Assembly (NCBI RefSeq): GCF_000334455.1
Contig: NZ_BANX01000038.1
Location: 1-64,000, forward strand
Length of the DNA: 64,000 bases
Reading direction: 5' to 3'
Source of the DNA: Gordonia soli NBRC 108243
GTDB lineage: Bacteria > Actinomycetota > Actinomycetes > Mycobacteriales > Mycobacteriaceae
The translations under genes were made by a program, and so were the position numbers. The notes beneath the pieces are model-generated. The model did no database searches. It was not told the DNA's origin and saw nothing but the letters and a program-made list of their open reading frames with translations. Below, piece after piece: positions 41,368 through 50,483 of the stretch (within the stretch, counting starts at the first letter, position 1; the number at the start of each line of letters is the position of its first letter).

Positions 41368-43517
41368 TCGCTCGTCACTTCTCGCCACCGCCGACACAGG
41401 GGGACCCGCCGATGACGACCACCGCCGGTGAACCCGCCGCTGCCGCCTCCGACGACCTCGCCCGGGGCGCACCCCCGGTATTGCGTGTGCGCGATCTGTC
41501 GGTCTCCTTCGGTAGCGAGGCCGGACGGGTGGATGCGGTGCGGGGTGCCGACTTCGACATCGCGCCCCGATCGACACTGGCCGTGGTCGGTGAGTCCGGC
41601 TCGGGGAAGTCGGTCACGGCCCTGGCGGTCATGGGATTGCTCCCGGAGGCTGCCACCGTCACGGGATCGGTGCAGTTGGCCGGCCGCGAGCTGCTGGGTC
41701 TCGACGACCGCGCGCTGTCGCGGATCCGTGGGCGGGAGGTCGCGATGATCTTCCAGGACCCGCTGTCGGCGTTGACGCCGGTCTACACGGTTGGTGCTCA
41801 GATCGCCGAGGCGATCGGCGTCCACCGGTCGGTGGGACGCCGCGAGGCGATGCGTGAGGCGGTGGAACTACTTGCAGCCGTGGGTATCGCCGATCCGGCG
41901 CGACGAGCGGCAGCCTTTCCCCATGAGCTCTCCGGCGGGATGCGCCAGCGGGTCATGATCGCGATGGCCATCGCCAACGATCCTGCACTGATCATCGCCG
42001 ACGAGCCGACCACGGCACTCGACGTCACGGTCCAGGCCCAGATCCTCGACCTGCTGGCATCGGTCCGCGACCGCACGGATGCCGCACTGATGCTGATCAC
42101 CCACGACCTCGGCGTCGTCGCCGGCACAGCGGACGACGTCGTGGTGATGTACGCCGGCCGGGCCGTCGAGACCGCCGACGTGGACACCACGTTCACCGCA
42201 CCCAGCATGCCGTACACCATCGGATTGCTCGGAGCCGTGCCACGTCTGGGCGACACGACGGTGCCGCTGACCGCAGTGCCCGGCACGCCGCCCACGTTCG
42301 TCGACGTCGCGGACGCGTGTCCGTTCGTGCTGCGATGCCCGATCGCGGAGGACCGTTGTCGGGAGTCCGAGCCGGTGCTACGGGACATCGCCGACGGTCA
42401 TTCGGTGGCCTGCATCCGGGCCGACGAGATCGACGCCGCCGGTGAGATCAACGGCGTGCCCGTCTATCCGATACGTACCGGCGGGCTCACGCGAACTGTC
42501 GATACCGACTCCCCCGTGGTGCTCTCGGTACGAGATCTCCGGAAAGAGTTCGCGCTGACGTCGTCGGTGCTCCGCCGCAAGGTCGGTGCGGTCCGAGCGG
42601 TCACGGGGGTCACTTTCGACATCCGAGCAGGCGAGACGCTGGCGATCGTCGGAGAGTCGGGGAGCGGCAAGTCGACGACGTTGCGTGAGCTGCTGGAGTT
42701 CTCGCAGCCCGCGGGAGTGGTCCGGATCGGGGACGTCGATCCGGCGACGGCAGACCGGCGACGGGTCCGCACCCTGCGCCGTGACGTGTCGATGGTCTTC
42801 CAGGATCCCGGGGAGGCGCTCGATCCGCGTTTCACCGCCTACGACGTCGTCGCCGAACCGCTTCGTGCGCTGGGCCTCTCGCGCCGCGACACCGAGGATC
42901 GCGTGACCACCCTGCTCCGCCGGGTCGGGCTCGATCCGTCCCACGCGGATCGCTTCCCGGCTGCGTTCTCCGGCGGTCAGCGTCAGCGCATCGCGATCGC
43001 GCGGGCACTGGCCACCGAGCCGGATCTCATCGTGCTGGACGAACCGCTGTCGGCGCTCGACGTGTCGGTGCAGGCGGATGTCGTTACGCTGCTCCGCGAA
43101 CTGCAGGAACAGACCGGTGTTGCCTATCTGGTCGTGGCACACGACCTGTCGGTCATCGCCCACCTCGCCGATCGCGTCGCAGTGATGTATCTCGGTGGAT
43201 TCAGTGAGATCGGCGCGGTCGCCGATGTGTTCGGCGCGCCTGCGCACCCGTATACCCGGGCATTGCTGTCGGCGGTGCCGGTGCCCGACCCGGTGGTCGA
43301 ACGTCGTCGCGTCCCGATCCGGCTGCGTGGCGAGCCGCCTGCGCCGACCGAACAACAGGTCGGCTGTCCGTTCGTGTCCCGGTGTCCGCTCCATCCGACA
43401 CTCGATCCCGCTCGGCGTGGCCGGTGCATCGACGAGTTCCCGCAATTGCGTGAGGTCGGGACAGGCCACCGATCTGCCTGTCACCACACCGATCTCGTCC
43501 TCGAGGAGTCGTCATGA
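41364..43517 (+). CDS. oppD: fused oligopeptide ABC transporter ATPase OppD (two ATPase domains)
   Basis: The 717-residue protein contains both ATPases in one chain. The first has Walker A GESGSGKS near 76-83, LSGGMRQRV and a C-terminal CPFVLRCPIAEDRC (oligo_HPY). The second has Walker A GESGSGKST near residue 430, FSGGQRQRI and CPFVSRCPLHPT. The two Cys-rich tails carry the CX6C pattern that in some homologues binds an iron-sulfur cluster. Fusion matches the mycobacterial OppD. ATG 41364 overlaps the oppC stop (ATGA). It overlaps the oppA start by 4 nt. Confidence 0.9.
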   Translation: MIARHFSPPPTQGDPPMTTTAGEPAAAASDDLARGAPPVLRVRDLSVSFGSEAGRVDAVRGADFDIAPRSTLAVVGESGSGKSVTALAVMGLLPEAATVTGSVQLAGRELLGLDDRALSRIRGREVAMIFQDPLSALTPVYTVGAQIAEAIGVHRSVGRREAMREAVELLAAVGIADPARRAAAFPHELSGGMRQRVMIAMAIANDPALIIADEPTTALDVTVQAQILDLLASVRDRTDAALMLITHDLGVVAGTADDVVVMYAGRAVETADVDTTFTAPSMPYTIGLLGAVPRLGDTTVPLTAVPGTPPTFVDVADACPFVLRCPIAEDRCRESEPVLRDIADGHSVACIRADEIDAAGEINGVPVYPIRTGGLTRTVDTDSPVVLSVRDLRKEFALTSSVLRRKVGAVRAVTGVTFDIRAGETLAIVGESGSGKSTTLRELLEFSQPAGVVRIGDVDPATADRRRVRTLRRDVSMVFQDPGEALDPRFTAYDVVAEPLRALGLSRRDTEDRVTTLLRRVGLDPSHADRFPAAFSGGQRQRIAIARALATEPDLIVLDEPLSALDVSVQADVVTLLRELQEQTGVAYLVVAHDLSVIAHLADRVAVMYLGGFSEIGAVADVFGAPAHPYTRALLSAVPVPDPVVERRRVPIRLRGEPPAPTEQQVGCPFVSRCPLHPTLDPARRGRCIDEFPQLREVGTGHRSACHHTDLVLEESS

Positions 43518-45190
43518 TCACGACGGGGAGCGGTCTCGTCCGCCGGTCGGCCGCAGTGGTGGCGGCCGCTCTGATGGTCGTCGCGGCATCGGCCGGATGT
43601 GGGGCCGCGCTCGACGGCGGGCCGTCGGGATCGACCGAACCGGAGATCAACCCGCAGCCGCGATCGGCGATCAGCGAGGGCGGGTCGCTGACCACCGCGC
43701 TGCCGGAGATCACGCCGCAGTGGAACATCTTCCACGCCGACTCGACCGCATACGCGCAGACCGTCTGGCGCTGGTTCAATCCCACGCTCGCCTACTTCGC
43801 ACCCGACGGGACCTACTCGTTCAACCGCGACTTCCTGACCGACGTCCGCACCGAGGTCGTCGACGGCAAGACCGTGGTGACCTACACGATCAACCCGAAG
43901 GCGCATTTCAACGACGGCACCCCGATCGACTGGCGCTCCTTCGACTCGACCTGGCGGGTCAGTCGGGGCGTCGATCCCTCCTACGTCGTCAGCTCCACCG
44001 ACGGATACGACCAGATCGAGTCGGTGACAAGGGGCGTCGACGACAGGCAGGCCGTCGTCCGCTTCGAGGACATCTGGGCCTGGCCCAACGGTCTCTTCAA
44101 CTACCTGATGCACCCCAAGGCCGCCGATGCCCAGACGTTCAACCGTGGCTACCTGCGGAATCCGCATCCGGAGTGGGGAGCGGGGCCGTACACCATCAGC
44201 TCGTACGACGCGAACGCCCGGACGGTCGTGCTGGAACGCAATCCCCAATGGTGGGGCAAGCGAGGCAAACTCGACCGTCGGGTGTTCCGCCAGATGGAGG
44301 ACCAGGCGTCGCTGAACGCCTTTCGCAACGGCGAGCTCGACGCATTGTCCTTTGCCAGCAAGGATGCCCGCGCCCAAGTCCTGACGATGGGCGACATCGA
44401 CATCCGCACCGCATCGTCGCCGCAGAAGTCGCTGCTGATAGTCAACCTGGACGCCCCGTTGCTCTCGGACCCGCGGGTGCGAGAAGGGCTGCTCCGCGGC
44501 ATCGACCGGGCAACGCTCGCGCGAATCCGCTTCACCGGACTCAACTTCACCGAGCCGTTGCTGGGGTCGCTGGTGATGTACCCGTTCCAGCCCGGATACA
44601 CCGACAACGTCTCCGGAGTCATCGACTACGACCAAGGTCGCGCCCGCCAACTGCTCGACCGAGCCGGGTGGCGCGTCGGCGATGACGGGATCCGGCAGCG
44701 CGACGGCCGATCACTCCAGCTGAGTCTGCCGCTGCTGGGTGACTCACCCGCGGTCCAGAACCTTGCGCGCGCCCTACAGGCGATGTTGCGGCAGATCGGC
44801 ATCGACATCGCCCTGCCCGTCCGACCGAACTCCGACTTCTCACAGGTCGTCATCAACAAGGAGTTCGACCTCTTCCTGATGGGGTTCCAGTCCACCGATC
44901 CGTACGGCACGGCGTACTTCTGCCAGATCTGGTGCGAGGGTTCGCAGCTGAACCGGGCGGGCGCCGGTTCGCCTGAGCTCGACGCGGAGATCCGCAAGCT
45001 GGCACGCATCGCCGACCCGAAGGCGCAGATCGCACGCGGCAATGTTTTGGAGCGTCAGGCCTTCGGGCAGTTCTCGGATCTCCCGCTGTTCAACGGACCG
45101 GCGATGGTCGCGACCAAACAGGGACTGGCCAATTACGGCGCGGGCCAGTTCTACATCGGCCCCGTCGAGGATGTCGGCTGGCAGAAGTGA
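43514..45190 (+). CDS. oppA: oligopeptide-binding lipoprotein OppA (SBP_bac_5)
   Basis: The 558-residue precursor has a signal sequence ending at the lipobox ASAGC (Cys about 32) and a family-5 binding-protein body: YTINPKAHFNDGTPIDWRSF, RGVDPSYVVSSTDGYD, WGAGPYTISSYDANARTVVLERNPQWWG. It captures peptides outside the membrane for OppBCD. The start overlaps oppD. The downstream 33-bp tandem repeat and palindrome (45213-45278) may serve as terminator. Confidence 0.9.
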   Translation: MITTGSGLVRRSAAVVAAALMVVAASAGCGAALDGGPSGSTEPEINPQPRSAISEGGSLTTALPEITPQWNIFHADSTAYAQTVWRWFNPTLAYFAPDGTYSFNRDFLTDVRTEVVDGKTVVTYTINPKAHFNDGTPIDWRSFDSTWRVSRGVDPSYVVSSTDGYDQIESVTRGVDDRQAVVRFEDIWAWPNGLFNYLMHPKAADAQTFNRGYLRNPHPEWGAGPYTISSYDANARTVVLERNPQWWGKRGKLDRRVFRQMEDQASLNAFRNGELDALSFASKDARAQVLTMGDIDIRTASSPQKSLLIVNLDAPLLSDPRVREGLLRGIDRATLARIRFTGLNFTEPLLGSLVMYPFQPGYTDNVSGVIDYDQGRARQLLDRAGWRVGDDGIRQRDGRSLQLSLPLLGDSPAVQNLARALQAMLRQIGIDIALPVRPNSDFSQVVINKEFDLFLMGFQSTDPYGTAYFCQIWCEGSQLNRAGAGSPELDAEIRKLARIADPKAQIARGNVLERQAFGQFSDLPLFNGPAMVATKQGLANYGAGQFYIGPVEDVGWQK

Positions 45191-45212
45191 GCTGCGGTCG
45201 ACGGTCGGTGAC

Positions 45213-45278
45213 CACGGTCGTCGGCAACCATGGTCGTCGGGTCCTCACGGTCGTCGGCAACCATGGTTGCCGGCCCGA
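45213..45278. repeat. 33-bp tandem repeat with internal palindrome
   Basis: Two adjacent 33-bp copies begin CACGGTCGTCGGCAACCAT. The second copy ends in the perfect 18-bp palindrome CGGCAACCATGGTTGCCG, which could terminate the oppA transcript. Confidence 0.75.
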
Positions 45279-45379
45279 CCCGAAGATTCGGTGACGACCC
45301 GTGTGCCGCGGCCGCCGGGGGTCCTATGGTGATCAGGTCGGCCCGTCGGTGTGGCCGTCGGGTCGGGAGGCGGTCGGAC

Positions 45380-46549
45380 ATGAAGCTCAACCATCTGGTG
45401 TCGCGGGGCGTGGCGACGATTGCGGCGGCGACGGTCTGTGTGACCGCGTTCTCCGCCGCGCCGGCAACCGCAGCCCCGGTTCGGCCCGGAGAGGTCGTCG
45501 GGGTGCGCGACCTGCCGCGCAACCTCTGGGTGCCTGGGTCGGCGAAGGCGTCGGTGCTGACGTACGGAACCACCGACACATTCGGCAAGCCCGCGCTCAG
45601 CACCGGGACCGTCTTCATCCCGTCGGGCACCGCGCCGGCCGGTGGCTGGCCGGTCATCTCGTGGGCCCACGGCACGGCGGGACTCGGCGACTCCTGCGCG
45701 CCGTCGCGTCGCGGACCGGCCCTGCCCGAGCGTGACCTGCCGTACCTCGGCAACTGGTTGAAGCAGGGCTACGCGATCGTCGCCAGCGACTACACCGGAC
45801 TCGGTACACCGGGGCTACCGACCTACCTGGACGGGCGGACCACCGCGCACAACGTCGTCGACATGGTCGCTGCCGGGCGCGAGCACAGTCGTGACCTACC
45901 GGTCGGACAACGACTCTCACGATCGTGGGCAGTCGTCGGGCAGTCCCAGGGTGGCGGAGCCGCCATCTACACCGCGCGCTACGCGACGCAATTCGGTGGT
46001 CGGGAGCTCGACTACCGCGGCGCTGCGGGGACGGGGACGCCCGCCTACATCGAACAGTTGCTCCTCGCGGCCGGGCCCAAGGTCCCGCCGATCGCGATCT
46101 CGCCCGCGCTGACGGCCTACGTCAGTTACATCGTCGCCAGTCTGCGGTACGCGCACCCGGAACTGGGCATCGACCGCATCCTGACACCGACCGGTAAGCG
46201 CTGGGCCGCACGAGCGGAGACAGCCTGTGTCGAGGACTTCGAAGCCGAGTTGCGTGGGGTTTCGCTCGGTGACTACTTCAGCGCGCCGCTCGCGAGCCGA
46301 CCGAACTTCGTCGGCGTGCTCCGCGACTACATGGCGATGCCCGAGAGCGGATTCGACAAGCCGTTCTACATGGGGCACGGCCTCGTCGACACCGACGTCC
46401 CGTTCCCGACCACGGCCGCCTACGTCGCGCGGCTGACCGCCAACCGTCAGCCCGTCACCTTCCGGACGTATCCGAGCGACCACAGCGGGACCCTGATCGC
46501 CTCGCAGGCGGATTCGATCCCCTTCGTCAACCGCCTCTTCGGCCGCTGA
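45380..46549 (+). CDS. secreted lipase/esterase, LIP family
   Basis: The 389-residue precursor has a signal peptide ending near APATAAP (about 32). The mature protein is an alpha/beta hydrolase of the secretory-lipase (LIP) family: nucleophile Ser189 in VVGQSQGGGAA, acid Asp in GHGLVDTDVPFP and His in PSDHSGTLIA. It probably hydrolyses extracellular lipid esters; similar lipases are frequent in lipid-rich actinobacteria. GGGAGG lies upstream of ATG 45380. It ends at repeat A copies 10 and 11. Confidence 0.88.
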   Translation: MKLNHLVSRGVATIAAATVCVTAFSAAPATAAPVRPGEVVGVRDLPRNLWVPGSAKASVLTYGTTDTFGKPALSTGTVFIPSGTAPAGGWPVISWAHGTAGLGDSCAPSRRGPALPERDLPYLGNWLKQGYAIVASDYTGLGTPGLPTYLDGRTTAHNVVDMVAAGREHSRDLPVGQRLSRSWAVVGQSQGGGAAIYTARYATQFGGRELDYRGAAGTGTPAYIEQLLLAAGPKVPPIAISPALTAYVSYIVASLRYAHPELGIDRILTPTGKRWAARAETACVEDFEAELRGVSLGDYFSAPLASRPNFVGVLRDYMAMPESGFDKPFYMGHGLVDTDVPFPTTAAYVARLTANRQPVTFRTYPSDHSGTLIASQADSIPFVNRLFGR

Positions 46550-46606
46550 GCGGGGTTGGCTCGGGTGCGGCGGGTTTCGGTCTGCTCGGTCGAGTCCGGG
46601 CTCGGG

Positions 46607-46682
46607 TTGACCAGAATCTGCCGTTGAGCGGGTTGTCGTGTGGATATTGCGCGCGGCTCGGTGCTGTGCGGCAGTTTTTGGT
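46607..46682 (-). repeat. intergenic palindromic repeat A, copy 10 (inverted orientation)
   Basis: TTGACCAGAATCTGCCG and GTGCGGCAGTTTTTGG bound a core TGTGGATATTGCGCGCGG, the reverse complement of the GCAATATCC core. With its 5' flank it forms one unit of a 130-bp tandem duplication. Confidence 0.8.
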
Positions 46683-46738
46683 TGGGGCGGGGTTGGCTCG
46701 GGTGCGGCGGGTTTCGGTCTGCTCGGTCGGGCCCGGGC

Positions 46739-46813
46739 TGACCAGAATCTGCCGCTGTGCGAGTTGTCGTGTGGATATTGCGCGCGGCTCGGTGCTGTGC
46801 GGCAGATTTTGGG
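46739..46813 (-). repeat. intergenic palindromic repeat A, copy 11 (inverted orientation)
   Basis: TGACCAGAATCTGCCG to GTGCGGCAGATTTTGGGC, with the same core as copy 10. The flank GGGGTTGGCTCGGGTGCGGC is shared by both copies. A GGCGGGGCGACGCGTG-type short repeat follows at 46830-46870; no gene is supported in 46550-46944. Confidence 0.8.
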
Positions 46814-46944
46814 CGGTACGGGCCGGCGCGTGGCGGGGCGACGCGCGGCGGGGCGACGCGTGGCGGGGCGGGTCGACTCGGCCGCGCGAAAGCGGTTCTT
46901 CAGGGCGCGCTCAGCGCGACCCCGAGCACTCAGCGCACCGACTT

Positions 46945-47442
46945 CTAGCGCGCCGACTTCTGTAGGTTCACGACCCCGACCGAACCATCCGGGGACGACT
47001 CGGCCAGTAGATACCCCGCACGCTCGTACATCCGGATGTTCCGGCTGCTCTGAGCGCCGGTGAACAGCGTGAAGCGCTCGGTGGTGTCCGGCGCCAACGA
47101 CTCGACGACGCCCAGCAGCACCGATCCGACACCGCGACCGGCCAGATCCGGCGCCACCATCAGACGTCCGATCTCCCACTCGGAGTCGTGCATCGCGCGG
47201 CCCCGCACCGCGGCCACCAGACGGTGACCGAGACGCACCGTCAGCGTCGTCCAGGCCTGCGCCCAGTCGCCGACCTCGGCGATGGTCTCATGCAACGCCG
47301 GGATGTCGAGTGTGTCGTTGGCGAGGGCCTCTTGAACCCAGCAACAGCGCTGCAGCACAACCAATTCGGCGAGGTCGTCGGGTGTGTACCGGGCGGTGAC
47401 GGACCCGGGGAGTACCTGTACGAGTGCGTCGTCGGCGATCAC
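46945..47442 (-). CDS. GNAT-family N-acetyltransferase
   Basis: This 165-residue protein has the acetyl-CoA-binding motif A of the GNAT fold, LMVAPDLAGRGVGSVLLG near residues 91-108, and the family C-terminus FTLFTGAQSSRNIRMYERAGY. It begins VIADDALVQVLPG. The acceptor cannot be inferred; protein N-termini or small amines are possible. It lies 178 bp downstream of thiD on the same strand. Confidence 0.87.
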   Translation of the reverse strand: MIADDALVQVLPGSVTARYTPDDLAELVVLQRCCWVQEALANDTLDIPALHETIAEVGDWAQAWTTLTVRLGHRLVAAVRGRAMHDSEWEIGRLMVAPDLAGRGVGSVLLGVVESLAPDTTERFTLFTGAQSSRNIRMYERAGYLLAESSPDGSVGVVNLQKSAR

Positions 47443-47619
47443 CGCATCACGATAGCGTGCCGACCAGCGTCCTCACCTGCGCCACGGCCACATTCCCGCG
47501 CCTCACCCGACGCCTGCTACCCGAAGCCCGCTACCCACCACCGCCAAACCGGCCGCAGCCGACAGCCCCCGGCCTGAGAGCCCCCGGCCCGACAGACCCC
47601 AACCCGACGGCCCCGACCT

Positions 47620-48474
47620 TCAGCCCGCCGACACCCGCCACAGCGGGTTCACCGGCCCGTGTCCCGCGCCCAATGGATAGGCCGCCTGCAGACCGCGGGT
47701 CACCCACCCCTTCGCGAACTCGAGCGCGTCCGGCACCGACCATCCGTGTGCGAGGGCGGCTGCCGTTGCCGCGGCGAGGGTGTCGCCGGCTCCGTGATCG
47801 TGTCCGGTGTCGATGCGCTCGTGATCGAACTCGAGGAACGTCTCGCCGTCGTAGAGGAGGTCGGGACTGTGCGACGACGTCCGGAGATGCCCACCCTTGA
47901 CCACTGCCCAGCGCGCTCCGAGATCACGCAGCGCGCGCGCTGCATCACGTTGGGAAGCGGCGTCGACCACCTCGATGCCGGTGATCAGGCGGACCTCGTC
48001 GAGGTTGGGTGTCACCACGGTGGCGATCGGGATCAGCAACTGCCGCAACGCGTCGAGCGCCTCGGTCGCCAACAGTTGGTCGCCGTGCATCGACGCGCAG
48101 ACCGGGTCGACGACCAGCGGGATCCCACCATCGCCCCCGATGCCCAACTCGGTGCACACCTGGGTCACCGACGTGATGATCGCACTGTTCGCCAGCATCC
48201 CGGTCTTGGCGGCGCTCACCCCGATGTCGGTGACGACGGTGCGGACCTGATCGGCGACAACCGGTGGATCGATCGCCTGAAAACCGTTGACGCCCAGCGT
48301 GTTCTGGACGGTCACAGCGGTCACCGCGACGCAGGCGTGCAGGCCCAGAAGTGCGAAGGTACGCATGTCGGCCTGGATTCCTGCACCACCGCCGGAGTCG
48401 GAACCGGCGATGGTCAGAGCGCGCACCGGAGTCGCGCCGGGTGCCGCCGTGGGCAGCAGGGTCGGATCGCTCAT
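47620..48474 (-). CDS. thiD: hydroxymethylpyrimidine/phosphomethylpyrimidine kinase ThiD
   Basis: This 284-residue ribokinase-fold enzyme phosphorylates HMP and HMP-P to HMP-PP for thiamine synthesis. Its N-terminus is ALTIAGSDSGGGAGIQADMRTF near 20-41, with GVNGFQAI and DPVCASMHGDQLL; the catalytic region is GAGDTLAAATAAAL near 236. Start ATG 48474 overlaps the thiC stop by 4 nt (ATGA), so it is translated with thiC and shares its riboswitch. Confidence 0.92.
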   Translation of the reverse strand: MSDPTLLPTAAPGATPVRALTIAGSDSGGGAGIQADMRTFALLGLHACVAVTAVTVQNTLGVNGFQAIDPPVVADQVRTVVTDIGVSAAKTGMLANSAIITSVTQVCTELGIGGDGGIPLVVDPVCASMHGDQLLATEALDALRQLLIPIATVVTPNLDEVRLITGIEVVDAASQRDAARALRDLGARWAVVKGGHLRTSSHSPDLLYDGETFLEFDHERIDTGHDHGAGDTLAAATAAALAHGWSVPDALEFAKGWVTRGLQAAYPLGAGHGPVNPLWRVSAG

Positions 48475-50150
48475 CGGTCGGCCGTCGCCTCCAGCGGCAG
48501 GTACACGCGTCCCCCCGACTCGGCGAACTCGGCCGACTTGGCGGCCATCTCCTCGGTGAGTTTTCGGTCGATGTCCTCCGCCGTGACCAGCCCGTTCTCC
48601 TCGGCGTAGGCGCGGACGTCGGCGGAGATCCGCATCGAGCAGAACTTCGGCCCGCACATCGAGCAGAAATGCGCGGTCTTCGCCGGTTCGGCCGGGAGTG
48701 TCTCGTCGTGGTACTCGCGTGCGGTGTCGGGATCGAGCGCCAGGTTGAACTGGTCGGTCCAGCGGAACTCGAAGCGTGCCGTACTCAGGGCGTCGTCACG
48801 CTCCTGTGCGCGCGGATGTCCCTTGGCCAGATCGGCGGAGTGCGCAGCGATCTTGTAGGTGATCACCCCGACCTTCACATCGTCCCGATTCGGCAGTCCG
48901 AGATGCTCTTTGGGCGTCACATAGCAGAGCATCGCGGTGCCTGCCTGGGCGATCATCGCCGCGCCGATCGCGGAGGTGATGTGGTCGTAGGCCGGCGCGA
49001 TGTCGGTGGCGAGCGGACCGAGGGTGTAGAACGGCGCCTCCTCGCACAGTTCTTCCTCGAGACGGACGTTCTCGGCGATCTTGTGCATCGGGACGTGTCC
49101 GGGGCCTTCGATCATCACCTGGACGCCGAAGGCCTTTGCGCGCGTAGTGAGTTCACCGAGTGTGCGCAATTCGGCGAACTGGGCTTCGTCGTTGGCGTCG
49201 GCGATGGAACCGGGGCGGAGTCCGTCGCCCAGTGAGAAGGTGATGTCGTAGCGGCGGAAGATCTCGCAGAGCTCGTCGTAGTGGGTGTACAGGAACGATT
49301 CCTCGTGGTGGGCGAGACACCATGCGGCCATGATCGATCCACCGCGGGAGACGATGCCGGTGACGCGTCGGGCGGTGAGTGGGACGTATCGCAACAGCAC
49401 GCCCGCGTGGACGGTCATGTAGTCGACGCCCTGCTCGGCCTGTTCGATCACGGTGTCGCGGTAGATCTCCCAGGTCAGCTTGGTCGGATCGCCGTTGACC
49501 TTCTCGAGGGCCTGATAGATCGGCACGGTCCCGACCGGGACGGGGGAGTTGCGCAGGATCCACTCACGGGTCATGGGGATGTCCTTGCCGGTGGACAGGT
49601 CCATGATGGTGTCGGCGCCCCATCGTGTCGCCCACACCATCTTCTCCACCTCCTCGGCGATGGAACTGGTGACGGCGGAGTTCCCGATGTTGGCGTTGAT
49701 CTTCACCGCGAACGCCTTGCCGATGATCATCGGCTCCGACTCCGGGTGTCGGTGATTGGCCGGGATCACCGCGCGGCCGATCGCCACCTCCGACCGGACG
49801 AGTTCGGCGTCCACACCTTCACGGGCGGCGATGAACCGCATCTCGTCGGTGACGATTCCTGCACGCGCCCAGGCAAGTTGGGTGGACGCACCGTCGATGG
49901 GAGCCGGCCGCCCCCAGGAGTCGCGGGTCGGCGCCAGACCACGCTCGACGTCGATGTCCGCGGCGTCGTCGGTGTACGGACCCGACGTGTCGTAGACGTC
50001 GAGGTGGTCGCCGTTGGTCAGCTCGATGCGGCGCCGCGGGACCCGGAGATGGTCGACCACGAGGTGGTGTTTGTGACTGCCCGCGATCGGGCCGGTGGTG
50101 ATGGTGGCCGCTGCGGATGTGGTGGTGTCCGAAGACAGGGGTGTCCCCAT
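48471..50150 (-). CDS. thiC: phosphomethylpyrimidine synthase ThiC
   Basis: This 559-residue radical-SAM enzyme converts aminoimidazole ribotide to HMP-P. The unusual C-terminal cluster motif CSMCGPKFCSM (CX2CX4C) binds the 4Fe-4S cluster; NANIGNSAVTSS, MDLSTGKDIPMTREWILR and RGGSIMAAWCLAHH are hallmark ThiC stretches. It begins 5 bp after a TPP aptamer whose P1 stem includes the ribosome-binding site, so translation should fall when TPP is plentiful. thiD overlaps its end. Confidence 0.95.
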   Translation of the reverse strand: MGTPLSSDTTTSAAATITTGPIAGSHKHHLVVDHLRVPRRRIELTNGDHLDVYDTSGPYTDDAADIDVERGLAPTRDSWGRPAPIDGASTQLAWARAGIVTDEMRFIAAREGVDAELVRSEVAIGRAVIPANHRHPESEPMIIGKAFAVKINANIGNSAVTSSIAEEVEKMVWATRWGADTIMDLSTGKDIPMTREWILRNSPVPVGTVPIYQALEKVNGDPTKLTWEIYRDTVIEQAEQGVDYMTVHAGVLLRYVPLTARRVTGIVSRGGSIMAAWCLAHHEESFLYTHYDELCEIFRRYDITFSLGDGLRPGSIADANDEAQFAELRTLGELTTRAKAFGVQVMIEGPGHVPMHKIAENVRLEEELCEEAPFYTLGPLATDIAPAYDHITSAIGAAMIAQAGTAMLCYVTPKEHLGLPNRDDVKVGVITYKIAAHSADLAKGHPRAQERDDALSTARFEFRWTDQFNLALDPDTAREYHDETLPAEPAKTAHFCSMCGPKFCSMRISADVRAYAEENGLVTAEDIDRKLTEEMAAKSAEFAESGGRVYLPLEATADR

Positions 50151-50154
50151 GGAT

Positions 50155-50240
50155 GCTCTCCCTACGCCGGCATTACCCGGACAGGTTCAGGCGGTCGGCG
50201 ACCGCCCGTCGCCATCTCAGCCCTCGGTCATCGTGAGAGC
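50155..50240 (-). promoter_or_regulatory. TPP riboswitch (thi box) upstream of thiC
   Basis: Read on the minus strand it has GGGCTGAGATGG, GAACCTGT and the GGGTAATGCCGGCGTAGGGAG signature. P1 pairs GCTCTC (from 50240) with GAGAGC (50160-50155). The GGGAG ribosome site at 50162-50158 lies inside P1, 7 nt before ATG 50150, so binding of TPP hides it directly. The 240 bp beyond (50241-50483) hold two divergent promoters and nothing else definite. Confidence 0.93.
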
Positions 50241-50483
50241 CCCCGCGTGTGCAGTTGTGTGTGCGATCGATCCGTCCGAGAGGACGGCATGCGATGCGGC
50301 CCCAACCCTACGCGCCTGCCCGTCGGCGAGATGAGGCACCGCGAAATCGTCGGCGTGGCGGGAATCGAGACAACCTACGTTGGCGTAAGGTACGCTGTGA
50401 TCGGGGTCACAAGGGGGCTTCGACAGGAAGAGGGGAACCGTCCGGCCGACGCGCAGACGGTGTAGTCACGCGGAGGTGTTCTG

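Noticed and set aside
47443..47619. Pro-codon-rich stretch between the GNAT and thiD genes
   Set aside because: It is C-rich low-complexity DNA without start, ribosome site or a hairpin that I could support.
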